DNA of 64,000 nucleotides, taken from NCBI GenBank assembly GCA_026936325.1, contig JAPTHN010000004.1:48325289-48389288 (forward strand). The letters are read 5' to 3'. Below are positions 13,600-25,100 of this stretch, one piece after another (position 1 is the stretch's first letter; each line of letters opens with the position of its first letter). A program made the position numbers and the translations under genes. Source of the DNA: Platynereis dumerilii. Its lineage: Eukaryota; Annelida; Polychaeta; Phyllodocida; Nereididae. The notes below the pieces were generated by a model. The model saw only the letters and a program-made list of their open reading frames with translations. It did no database searches and was not told where the DNA came from.

Positions 13600-14400
13600 A
13601 GTTATCAAAATGTATAGATTGCTCGAGTAGGCAGATTCTGATTCTGAGAGGAAAGCGGTTATGGGGAAGGCAAGGAAAAAGATAAAACTTCGCAAGTCAA
13701 ATAATCACACCAAACCGGATTCGGAAATTAATAGATTTTCAAGTACATGAAGCAGAACTTAGAATATGTTCTTTCTATTAAAGTTGAGAAAAATGAAAAG
13801 GCATGCATGCAGTGATCAAACTGACACATTTTGAAAAACTTGAAAGGTATGTAATTTATGAAGGTTTGGATGGAATCTGATCAGTAGCATATTTAGGGAG
13901 GCAAAATTAACATGGGAAAAATACGTAATATTACCGATCGCTACATATTCCCAGCATGTAATGGCAACCTCAGGAAATTTCTAGATACGCCCCTGAATCT
14001 GATGCATCAACCATGAGCCAATTATCAGTGTGATTGTTCCATGCATCAACTATCAGATGTCATACTGTGTAGATTTCTCAAGCAGAGTGGAGTTACGAGT
14101 AGGCTGTACGAGTATTATATTTTGGGGATACAATGAAATGGAAATGTCAAATTCCACATATTGGAGAAACAGAAAAGATGAGATCGAATCGTATCATACA
14201 GAATCGGATGTCAGATCTATGCAGTTCCACAAAGTTATATCGAAATGCATAGATTTCTCAAGTACAGTTGAGGAGATTGTGGGAGTGAAGATCGGATGAA
14301 ACTGTATGCGAATATCAAATTTCACATCTATATCGGAAATTCGGAATCAGATATTAGATCGAATTGGTTATCATACAAGATTGGATAACAGAAAGCTCAA
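13600..14400. repeat. Diverged repeat units of about 180 bp
   Basis: TAGATTTCTCAAG-type words recur at 13.61, 14.07 and 14.25 kb with GAGT-rich and TCAAATTCCACAT-like neighbours. The 89-codon open frame at 14030 reads through two units. Confidence 0.5.
13880..13995. mobile_element. Small MITE of the GCATATTTAGGG type
   Basis: Begins GCATATTTAGGGAGG and ends TCTAGATACGCCCCTGAA, related by both ends to 56200..56352 and at the left end to 57868..57975. Confidence 0.5.
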
Positions 14401-15004
14401 ATAAGAATATATATTGGGTAACAACATGGGTAAGAAGTAAAGGAGGTGTAAAGGCGGAGGAGTGTGCGCTGTTGATTGCGTATCAAAATGGAGGTGAAAA
14501 GCTCAAATGAAATGCATCCAAAACAAGGAGACAGTTGTAAGTTAATTTCAGGAGCGACAATAGAGTCGCATGGAGTACAAAGGTTATATAATCTTGACAA
14601 ACAAGGCAGTCCCTGTCAAAAGGGAAGGACAAAATCAAGTCCTAGCGTCAAATGAATAGCGCCGGAGTAGTGAAAAAATGGTGAAGGTGGTTTTGATAGC
14701 ATCAAATCGAACAAAAGATGCAATACTAGATTCCTTGGACTTACTTAGGGACCGTTCAGAATTTATGACTGGGGGGGGGTGGGAGTTTTGGCCGAGGGGG
14801 TACTAACTTTTCACATGTGTTTCAAGGGGGGGTATTAATTTTGACAACACTTCCAAGGGAGGGTAAGAAATTTAAAAAAAGAAAAAATGTTGAAAAACAC
14901 GCATAAACACCTTTTATTTGGACTTTTTTACGCGCAAAAGTCCGCGAAATGACGCGAATCTGTACGTGGGGCCGTGTATAACAGTATATGTGTGTGTATT
15001 ATTA

Positions 15005-15143
15005 GTTATTTGTTGTTTGCTTGGCGGATACAGGATTTACCTTCCCGAAGATAGCTGTATCTGGGCGAAGCGAAGCTGAGCCCGGATACAGCTATCTGAG
15101 GGAAGGTAAATCCTGTATCTGCCAAAAGCAAACAACAAATTAC
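15005..15143. repeat. Strong hairpin (palindromic module 1)
   Basis: Arms of about 60 bases pair nearly perfectly: TTTGTTGTTTGC...GGATACAGGATTTACCTTCC against GGAAGGTAAATCCTGTATCT...GCAAACAACAAA. The centre is GGGCGAAGCGAAGCTGAGCC. Comparable hairpins occur at 54152 and 62450. Confidence 0.85.
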
Positions 15144-15404
15144 GAATTTATCCGACCATATGGTACAATAAAACCCCCATAACAATGTAGTTCAAAGGTA
15201 TGAACATCATGAGTTTCAGGTACCGGTATCATAAGTGTTAATTCAGAAGCAGACCTGACACAAATGACGTTCATAGCTGCGAACTACACTGTTATGGGTT
15301 TTTTTTAATCCCGCAATGATTTTATCAGAGGTCTTTATTAAGTTTTAGTCTGATAACTTCAAATTCTGTAAGCTGAGACTTTGGTTGGGAGCAGCAGATT
15401 GTTG

Positions 15405-15506
15405 TGACGTCAGCAGCTGCGCATGTCATTGTGACGTCATGATGAACAATCACTGCCCATTATTAGCATAACAACGTCACATATTTTTTGAGTGATTGTG
15501 ACGTCA
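15405..15506. promoter_or_regulatory. Cluster of CRE/ATF sites inside a transposon
   Basis: TGACGTCA at 15405, 15432 and 15499, plus ACGTCAC near 15474, within about 100 bp. A related block with GACGTCA and TGACGTCA is at 22331-22359. Confidence 0.5.
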
Positions 15507-15784
15507 TCACTGCAGGATACAGAAAATATCTGTACAGGCCAAGCAGCCTGACAGATACAGGATATATACCCACAGTTCTCGACCAATCAGAATCAAGCAT
15601 TGGCCTTGGTGGTCGGATAATGCTTTGTATGTGGAAAGGGGGGGGTACTAAAAAATATGCGTGAAACCTAAGGGTGGGGTACTAAAATTCCGATGAACCT
15701 CAAGGGGGGGTATCAATTTTTGACGGGAAGTTCCAGCAAAACTCCCACCCCCCCCCCCCGTCATAAATTCTGAACGGTCCCTTA

Positions 15785-17069
15785 TCGAAAATTTTATATT
15801 CTGAATTGGAAGCAGATATAGGATGGAAAAAAGGGAAATTGTAAAGTCAAACTGGTCAGATGAATGCATCGACAAAATAGAAAAGGTGACGCGGATGGAG
15901 ATATTGAATATCTGAATATGAAATCTATGCAATTATTGAACTTATATTTCAGTAACAATAGTTCAATATCTTTCATTGATGTAACTCTTTATTTATGAAG
16001 AAAACTCCACAATAAAAGACATTGCTTAAATTTCTTAGTTGCAGAAAGCAGGTTCAAATTGCTCATTGAGCCTTAGTCACAAATTAACCCATCAGCTCCA
16101 GTTGCCATGCAAATCATTGCACTAATGAAAGGCTTGGAACGTGCTAAAACATGGGTTCAAATCCAGGGCTGCTTTAATCATGGGCAATTACCCCTTTGTA
16201 AGCTAATTACCCTGATTGTGGGGTCAAATTAAGGATAGGGTTAAGTGCAAGAATGGGGTCTTTAGCTGCAGAAGATTTGACTTTGGGTGCAATTCTGTAA
16301 CATAGAGAATTTTTTGTATACATTGAAAAACAACTGGTAAAGGTAGTGTCATGTTGAATATAGTTTTATTAAATGATATCAGAAGTCCAAAATAAATTTC
16401 ATACATGTTTTATCATTCTGAAAGATGCAGAAGAAATATAACTCTAAACGAAAATTTGACAAGAAAATTTACGTCAATAAGCTGTTTTGATGAAAATATG
16501 AACCATATTTCAAATTTTCAAAGGGAGACCTTCACATAAATTTGAAATACCACAAAAATACCAAAAAAACATTAACAAAAAATTGCAAAAAGAGGTAACA
16601 CACATAAAAAAGCTGTAAAGAATTTATAGGAATTTTAAAGGAAATTATTTATTTAAAAAATAGACAATAAAACACCAGTTGGACATATAATTTTCAATGC
16701 TTGTGCACAGGCTAATGATATCATTAGGAAAGTAAATTGTCCCTAAGTGCCACCAAAAATGTTAACCACTATTATTAAGGGGTGAGCTATTCTTGAGGGG
16801 GACTTCAATGTGGAAAATGTTTGATTCCTGCTGGGTTAGCTCTGCTCAGTTTTAAAAGGATGCTGGGGACAGTGGATTTCTTTAGAATGAAGCTTTTGTG
16901 TGTCATGAGTAACCTTGAAATATACAAATATGGAGGAAATGTGGGTGTTTGCAAGCCAAATGTAAGGCCAGCCTGCAACTAAATTTAGATGGGAGTATCT
17001 GACCTCTATTAGCCTGCAACAGTTATTAAATTCCTCAAGGATCAAAATCTCAGCTGGATGTCATTTATA
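15785..17069. other. Gene-free stretch
   Basis: AT-rich DNA following the Harbinger-like element; the opening part resembles the 180-bp repeat of 13.6-14.4 kb. Short minus-strand open frames have no domain. Confidence 0.4.
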
Positions 17070-17245
17070 CGAAACATTATATTGGTTACTCCTTGTGTCA
17101 GCGTCCGTGCTGGGTATGCACTTTGATCCCTAACATAGGGTAAATGTGTAATATATTGAGGACTCCTAGTCTCAATCCCATTTCATCGACCAAACCTTCC
17201 AAGCACCAAGAACTTGGCTTAGAGGACTGCACTTTCCAGCTTTGT
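17070..17245 (+). mobile_element. Dispersed repeat of family B tail type
   Basis: Reverse-complement match to 3500..3700: CCCTAACATAGGGTAAATGT, GAGGACTCCTAGTCTCAATC and TTAGAGGACTGCACTTTCCA in order. The open frame across it is a by-product. Confidence 0.6.
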
Positions 17246-17966
17246 TTTCAATCTCAGGCTCTGCTGAAGACTCGATCTGTGCCACTGCGCCGCGTCTCAA
17301 AAATTCAATTGTTATACATATACCACTAGTCGACTGTATAAATTAAACCATTACTGTCCTTTACAGCGAGCCCAACTGTAAAATTATCTAACATGCCTTC
17401 AAAATTTCCCATAGAGCCATTAAAAGCATTTATAGACAACAATTGTCAATAAATTGCAGGCAGTGACTTCAACGTGCCACTTAGTATATCAAGATAAAAT
17501 TTCTTATTCAAAAGTTTTTCTTTACCTTTTGAAGTGGTTCACTTAATTATATGCTCCTATGGTGCCCTCTTGATGATTTCGATAACATTCAACATCATGC
17601 CAAAGGTTTTCAGTCCATGTATCTCAATCTACAGGAAAAAAATGGAATGAAAATAAAATATCTAAACTTGTTATTTCAATTTCTATTATACATACCTATG
17701 TATGTTTTAGTGTAAATTTTATAGCATGGTTTTTAGATGATTTTGAGAGTCATTCATGTAGGCCACATTCCAAATATTTTGATGTTGAGAGCCGTTCAAG
17801 AATCAACAGCGACCGCGGTCAATTTGGATGGTCATCAATTGGCAGTCCAGCCGTCCCCTGTATCGGTATCTGTGCTGGGCCTGTGAAAGGTCCCTCACAT
17901 GAGGTTTATGCGTGTCATGTTATGAACTCTGCAGTCTCTCTATTGTGTATCTCCAATCATTGACCA

Positions 17967-18172
17967 GGGGGAGGGTTGGTCTAGTGGTAGCGTGCTGGAC
18001 TGCCAATCGCTGGGTCCAGGGTTCGAATCCAGCTCTTGCCGGGTCACCAGGGCCTATGTTGGACGGCTGTTTCAATCATCCTTTACCTCATTGTCGTGTC
18101 CTCCTCCTGTCCTAATTAGCCTACCAAGTGCATAAATACAGGATGTAAAGCCCCACTCATCCATCCATCCAT
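17967..18172 (+). mobile_element. Full-length tRNA-derived SINE (family A) with 14-bp target duplication
   Basis: The head has RNA polymerase III boxes: A-like TGGTCTAGTGGTAGCG and B GGTTCGAATCC. The would-be anticodon loop CTGCCAA suggests a glycine-type tRNA ancestor, uncertainly. The body ends GATGTAAAGCC and a (CATC)n tail. CCAATCATTGACCA flanks both sides (17953-17966, 18173-18186) without mismatch, so insertion is recent. Confidence 0.88.
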
Positions 18173-19311
18173 CCAATCATTGACCAATGACTAATCGGTA
18201 ACCGGTTAACCAAATCCAAATTAGTAAAGGAAACATAGAAAATAAAAGGTTTTTAAAATGTAATAATATCGATTGGCCATGGCCTGTCATCTAATCATTA
18301 TATCTAAATCTGAAAAGCTTTGAAATAAACTGTACTTAATACTTCAGTTCTAAAATACAAACATTTAAAACAAAAACAAAATACTCCAAAACACTCACAC
18401 ATAAAACCCCAGGACAATGAAGTTTATGAAACATTAAAAAATACAGTACAGCTTGTGTTTAATGTCATGCAGACTGATCTTATGACCTCTGCCCCCTTCT
18501 GTACTTTGTCAAACGCCCTGTGACTGTGCAACAAGCTTCAACTGTCAAATGCCTCCTTGCAATCAAAGAAGATGTTGAGAAAATCTTTTTGGGTGGTCTG
18601 CCACTTGGCTGCTCCCATATCTGACAATCTTAAAACTTTTTTAATACTTTTATTCTATTTTTTCTCTTATTTTAAACTTTTATTTCTAATTTTTCTATTA
18701 TCTTGGACTTTATTTCTATTATTTTGAAACTTTTTAATGCATTTATTTTATTTCTATATGTATTTCTACTTTTATCTATTATTTCGTCCCTCTTCAAGCC
18801 ATTTTGTTGTTATTTCTTCTTTTTTGTCCACCATCTTAAGTCCCCTCTTGCCTTTCACAAATCCCATGCTTTTCTCATCCCTTTGCTTATATAGGATTCG
18901 CTTTATGCCTCTCTTTGGTGACTTGCAGACCTCAAGTCTTGTGCTTTCATAAAAGCTACATTTCAATTCATTTCTTACTTTTATATGCTCCAATAAAAAG
19001 CCCCACTTTTTTTTAAGCAAACCCCTTGAAACTTCTTTCAGAAGTTTCTGAACGTTTCAATTTATAGAACATAATATTGTGACAGCTGTGCTGATATTGA
19101 ATATATAAAATGAATGACTTTCTTAGTATTTCTTACAGAACTTTGACAGTTTGTATATTAATAATTCTTGAAATGGCTTGTGAAGTTAGAAAGAATATAA
19201 TGCTTGTATAGAAAGGGAGGGAGGTATATATCTAGACAGGATAGATATCTAGATTCCCATATATAAATTTAGATATTGAGATAGATATTTATTTAGTTAT
19301 TTAATTAATCA

Positions 19312-19325
19312 GATATTTAGATAGA

Positions 19326-19362
<37 letters not shown>

Positions 19363-19363
19363 T
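19312..19363. repeat. (ATAG)n/(ACAG)n microsatellite
   Basis: Six to seven ATAG units pass into five ACAG units. Confidence 0.9.
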
Positions 19364-20136
19364 GACTGGCTGGCTGAAAATTTGTAGGAGATCAAATCTG
19401 GATGACAGTACATTCTGAAAATTGTGGAGCAAGGAAAAATAAATAAATAAATGTCCAAGCAAATCAAGAAAATATTCAAATTCTTAAATTGACAACAGTC
19501 AGTCTGGGAAATGTTTTGAACATCAACTGCAGTTTGCAGCTGAAAGATATCTGTTTCAGCCATGTTCAAAGCAAGGCTCCATTTTGACAAGTTAAATTGC
19601 TCCATATGAAATATATTTAGGTGTGGGTTACAGAAAATTGCCTGAAATTTAAGGGACTACATTTATCCTTACAAAATGCATCTGTGTGTAGGAAACTGAT
19701 AATGTGCAATTTCCATGGTTCCTGTCAAAGAGAACATTTCATGGTAATTATGTGAAATAAAGAATAGTGCAAGATGATGATAGTTAATTGCAGTTAAAAA
19801 TAGTTAAAATATATCATTTGCCACATTTGAATATGTAACATTACATGTTGACTAAGATGTTATGGAATTCTGAAAGACTGCAGAACAATAGGCTTTTGTT
19901 CATTTAATATATTATTATTATGTATTTTTATGGTTTCTTTTTAAATTATTTATTTGTTATATGTACTGTAGTTTTTTTTTCTTGTCCCAGAAGTGTTTGT
20001 CAAATTTGTAACCTTCTTTAGTAATTGATAGGCTAAGTACATGGGTTTTGGGAAAAAATTGAAAAGGGAAGGAATACAAGATTTCATGAATAATAATTTG
20101 AAACATCTCAAAATATTTCCAAAGAAAATCTAATAC

Positions 20137-20330
20137 ATAGGCGTATGGGACGGCTGTCTCGCGAGGGGGGCTGGGACTATTTTGCCCTGAAATTTTAACA
20201 TGGCGTGAATGTGACCAGGGCAGTGGATCTGCCCTGATATTGGTTAGGCTTTGCCCTGATTAGCCATTTGCCCTGATGCCGGAGGGGGGGGGCGCAGCCC
20301 TCCCTGACCCCCTGCGAAATACGCCTATGA
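20137..20330. mobile_element. GC-rich MITE with CATAGGCGTAT ends
   Basis: Left CATAGGCGTATGGGACGG, right AAATACGCCTATG; G8 and C runs inside. The composition differs sharply from the AT-rich surroundings. Contains a repeated word TTGCCCTGAT. Confidence 0.6.
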
Positions 20331-21650
20331 TCTAATAAATACTTTAAAATAGGCAATGAATTGGGAGGGCATGACTTGATCATTTTTTAAACAAATTTTA
20401 AGGACTTATTAAAGCTGATAAATTATTAAAATAAATAAAAATATAGATCAATTTTTGTTCACAGACAGAAAATACGTGTATTTTGGGTCAGTCGATTCAA
20501 GATGAAAAAATTAAATCATGTGTGGTCTTATAAATGACAATGATCAGTGAAGGAAGAATATACCCAAGAATTTTTTTTTTCAGTAGAAAAGTACAAAAAA
20601 TAGTTTTAATCTCCTGTAGTCTACAAGTATACAATAAAAGTTACATGACTTTGTGATATGATACTTTAATAGGACTACACAAGACTGAAATTTTCTAGTA
20701 TTTTTTTCACAACATGATATTTTCTTGGCCATGCAAGGCTATTATCTTGGAGTAACTCTGAATTAAACATGATCTTCTGGTCTGTGCCTGTAATTATATG
20801 GTATAAATCTCACACTGTGAGCACTTGGTCTTGTATAAACTTATGCTGAATTCAAACTAAGTTTTTCGCAAAAGTTAATGCGTTCTTTTTAACTGGAATT
20901 TGTGGAAAATTTGCAAAACTTTTATGCACTTTTTATTATTTCATGGAGATTCGCATACAAATCTTGTATGAAGAGGGAACTTCTTTTTAGAAGATAAGTA
21001 CAACTTTAGTCAACTTACGCACCCAAATTTAAAAGATAAAGTTAGGCTGATTATATGATAAAGTTACGTCTACTTGCAAAAATTAGTGTTTTGACACTTT
21101 CTTCTATGACAAGTATTCGGGCGAAAAAATCTGGATTCCATTCCTTTGCTCAAACACCTAAACAAGTGCAGCCTCTACCCAAAAAAAACAGTGAAATATT
21201 AAATGTGACCTTTGACATGTCACATTAAAAATCTTGGTCAAGGTTAAATGTGGATTTTGAAAACCAAAACTTTACGCACATTGTTGGTCACTCCATACCT
21301 GATATGATAAATTTGCTAAAGTAGGCCCTACTGCCAAATTATGCGCAGGGCTAGAATAAATGTGAATTTCCAGGCAATTTGATTAAGTGCGACAAAATTT
21401 TCCATGAATGGCCACGAATACAGCGAGTACTTTCAAGTCAGAAATTTAGACCTTTCTTCAAAAATTTCCAGTGAGATTTAGATATTTCCAGGCAATGACA
21501 TGCCCGAATTCTCTACTTTTTCCAGCCATGATTTTGCGTTAATTAACGCTATGCACACTTTTATTGGCTGTCATGCTTCAACGAAACCCTGAAGTGAGCA
21601 TAGCGTTCTTTTCCAAAGGACCAAAAATAGTTCCAAACTGAAATGAAGCA

Positions 21651-21887
21651 ACATTATTCAAAAGGTTCAATATTGGTGGGAAGGCCCTATGATAGGACCC
21701 TATGCTCCCAACTTGAAAGAAAGGAGTTCCATTGTAGGAGTTCAGTGCAGCGGGATTATTGAAATGTTGTTTTTCTTTGCTGTTGGAACCTTTTTAATAG
21801 CTGCATAAGAACCTTTTAGGATTCCTTATCTATATCAGCTTATAGAACCCTTAAAGGTTCCATTTAAAACGTTTTTGTTAAGAGTGT
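21651..21887. mobile_element. Second copy of the 51558 MITE, left end missing
   Basis: Matches in order CTATGCTCCCAACTTGA, AGTTCAGTGCAGCGGGATTA and TTTTTGTTAAGAGTG. The right end is intact and stops about 60 bp before receptor exon A. Confidence 0.78.
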
Positions 21888-21947
21888 GTACCTCATTATT
21901 TGTGATACACTACCAAAATATTAATGTTAGTTCTCTTCTCTTTTCAG

Positions 21948-22121
21948 CTCCCATCAGCAACAGTATGACGCGGTTCACTCACACAGAGAAACAACGGGTA
22001 GAAGTCATCACGGGTCAGAATTTAACACTAGAGTGCGTCGCTGAAGGGTCACCTGTCCCCCTGGTGTCATGGAATAAATACGGCGGACAACTGCCGGAGA
22101 GAAGATTTAAAATGATGTTAG
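21948..22121 (+). CDS. ihog/cdon: Receptor exon A: first half of Ig domain a
   Basis: Acceptor TTTTCAG ends at 21947 and the donor is GTATGT. The reading begins in phase 1 (A-P-I-S-N-S-M-T-R) and includes the first Ig cysteine in LTLECVAEG and the core tryptophan in LVSWNKYGG. The exon ends in phase 1 inside the Ig fold. A MITE end lies only about 60 bp upstream. The Met inside the exon is not a start: the open frame needs an upstream exon, and no signal peptide is present. Confidence 0.88.
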
Positions 22122-25100
22122 GTATGTATAAATTGATCTAAATTTTCAGGGTATTTGTCCTCAAAAATGTTTACGTGCCTTTAAACGGTGGGCAACTAAT
22201 GCAAGTTTGTGCAGCAGCGAAGTCGCAGTTTGCCGTGTGGATTTCAAATCTCTTGGCAGGGCCCATTTTGACATCATCCAAGTGGGCATTTCGATGTCAG
22301 GGACTCAGGGTGATGTTGCTCGAAATCAAAGACGTCAGCCTAATGTCATTGTGACGTCAAGCACTGAGCCCACCGGGCTATATATCTGTGGCTTGTGGAC
22401 AACAGGACGGAACTTCCACTTATTCTCCTGAAATTGTAGATCTAAATAGGGGGGGGGGTATCCTCCATTCTAAAAAAATTCCGAGTCAATGTATTTCAAT
22501 GTGACAAACATCTTTCAAACGTGATGAAACTTTAGCTACTTTTTAGAAGTGCCAGACCCAAACATGTGCTAAAAACCAAATGTAATGATTGTTCACACCT
22601 CTTGAAGTCACCAAAGTTGTTCACACCTCCTAAAGTAGAACAAGTTGTTGGCATGAATCATTGACATCTAACTGCAGACAGTACAAGATTGCCTCCTGTT
22701 GAGTTTAAAATTGTTTTCCATTGTGGTGGAATAATTTATTGTTTTCCGACTCTACAGAGCTTACAAAATAGATTTCTTTTAAGTTTTTTTCGAATTTTCA
22801 TTTTCTTCCATTCTACTTTTCTTGCTTCTCCTTCCCATTATCTATTTCTACTTTCTAGTTCTACTTTTCTACTTCTCCACATTAATTCATATTCACTGTT
22901 CTCCTCTTTTAATTTCTACTTTTCCCAGGTACTCTACTTTTCAGTCACTTAGAAAATGTATTATGTTCACTTCTACTTTCAATCCTCTTTTCCCCTCTAC
23001 TTTTACATTTCCAATTTTCACTTCTACTTTTCCTTTTCCCATTTGGCGCTACTACTTTAACATGTTTAACTTCTACTTTTCGCTTCTAATTCCATTTCTT
23101 ATCTTTATCTTATAGGCCTACTTTTCACTTCTGCGTTTCGTTTTTCTACTTTTCATTTCTACTTTCACATCCGTTTTTTCCTTTAGAACTACTTTTTTTC
23201 TTCTACCTTAAATTCAAGTTTCCATTCTTTTAATTTCTTTTTTCTACTTTCAATTTTCACCTCTACTTTTCACTTCTGCCTTCCTTGAATACTTTTCCTC
23301 TCCACTTTTGCTATCTACTTTTCCTGTCCACTCCTCTCAACTTCTCCAATCTACTTTTCACAACTGCTTTAGCTTCTACTTTTCTACTTTTCACTTTTTA
23401 CTTTTTGTTCTTCAAGAACAAATTATCTTCCACTTTTCTGTTAGAAGAACCACAACTTCTACTTATCACTTTAACTTTTTCTCAAGTACTTCTACTTATC
23501 ACTTTAACTTTTCTCTCAAGTCCTTTCTATCCCAAATAAATTAATCAATTCCCCCAGTCCTCTTCCCTCCATCTCTCAACTTCCCCAACTCTCTGTTTAT
23601 AAGTGGATCCATATTGAATTTGTTTGACACAAGAAAATGTGTAAATCTTCACACAATGACTTTCACATGGGACAGGTTTTTAGAAAAACAGATGTAACCC
23701 AAATCATTGACAGTGAAATACTGCCCTTGCCAACACTGGTCATGTGAAGTGGTGGGACCTACACCTACAAAGAAATCTTACACTTGTAATTTCAACCATT
23801 CCTGTATGGTTTTCTAGTTAGCATCAACTTATTACCTCAAGTCGTGATTAAACTCGGGTAACTTAAAAAACAAGGACTTTTAACTTTTGAGTCTTTACCT
23901 TTTGTGATTTGGGAAATTTGATTTTTTTGGTTTTAAACTTTTAATCCACCAATATTCTGTCGTTTAACTTGTTTTATAATTTTCTTCATTGGTTTTCCAC
24001 TTGATTTTCAGTTAAAATTTACAAAAAAAATGCTTTTTTTTGAATTCACTCATTTCCCAAAAGCTTTTGCTGATTGATAAATGTTGTTTATTACTTGATA
24101 TTTTCATATTTACACCTATTCGATTTTTTGAGCATCTGTTCTTTAATCGATGGTCAGTAAAATGTTGTGGTTCGCAGTCTCTCAACTCAGGGGAGATTAT
24201 CAATGCAAAAACCACTGGGAAAGTTGGTCAGCCAAGTTTCTTACATTTATAACAAAAACAATAATTGTATATTTTCAGGCAACCTTGTGATATACGAAGT
24301 GCAAAGACATGATACGGGCACTTACATCTGCAGCGCGGACAACGGAATCGGCAGCACAAGAACCACTGTCGTCCATGTTGATATTTTACGTAAGTACAGT
24401 GTATCAATTTCTTGTATTCTTCTCAGAAGACTTAAGAAGAGTCATTCAGACTCAGCCTTTGAATGTTTTCTAGGTAAATGCAACTTTTTGGTAACTGCAA
24501 GAAAAAAATTGAAGCAGCAAAACTGGTTGTCATCAGGTTATGATTACAGCAAATTCTCACTTTCCATGGTAGCTTTAAGCCTTTACCTACATTTAAATGT
24601 GGTGTTAGCCCATTCAGCTGCATGAAAGATGAAGAGGCCTGACTCTCCAGCCAAAATTGAACATTTGCACTTCTACTTGCCTGTTACCTGTAGCAATCCA
24701 TCAGGTGCCATCCCATTCTTCCAAAAAGTTCTTGGAACAAAATCGTTCCAAAAGTTGCGTTAACACAAGGGGGCAGCACAATCTAGTGAGCGTATTTCTT
24801 TGCACATGCGCAGTGAGTCATCCTAGTGGAGATGCACTGGGCCACTTTATACCTCTAATTGCTTAACAAAGAAAGGGGTTAGGGTTGCGGAGAAAACCCG
24901 ATGTAATGTAAGTTTTAAGGGAATTGTAGACCCTTTTGGTCCTATATTTTAGCTGCATGTGTTGTGCTAGATGTTATGGTGCCTGTCTGTGGCATTATTG
25001 AGGGTGTTTACTGTTGTTTTGACCCCAAGATGGGGTAAAACCCTCTTGACCGATTTCGTGAATTTGGGTTACAGGACTGCATGATTTTGACCGGTGCAGG

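Larger units (their letters stand above)
14748..15781. mobile_element. PIF/Harbinger-like non-autonomous element, TTA duplication
   Basis: Ends GGGACCGTTCAGAATTTATG and CATAAATTCTGAACGGTCCC, flanked by TTA at 14745-14747 and 15782-15784. Long G runs lie just inside the left end and C runs inside the right. A hairpin module (15005..15143) and several CRE sites fill its middle, which may be a nested element. Confidence 0.82.
18187..21650. other. Gene-free stretch upstream of receptor exon A
   Basis: Contains T-rich TTTATTTCTA-type sequence at 18.63-18.80 kb, an (ATAG)n(ACAG)n microsatellite at 19312-19363 and the GC-rich MITE at 20137. It may be part of a long receptor intron; no exon was recognised. 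Confidence 0.45.

Noticed and set aside
17967-18040. tRNA-like gene with A and B boxes
   Set aside because: It is the head of a SINE: body, tail and target duplication follow, and the cloverleaf stems do not pair well.
22689-23544. Overlapping F/S/T-rich frames
   Set aside because: Products of the pyrimidine array, with no start context or domain.
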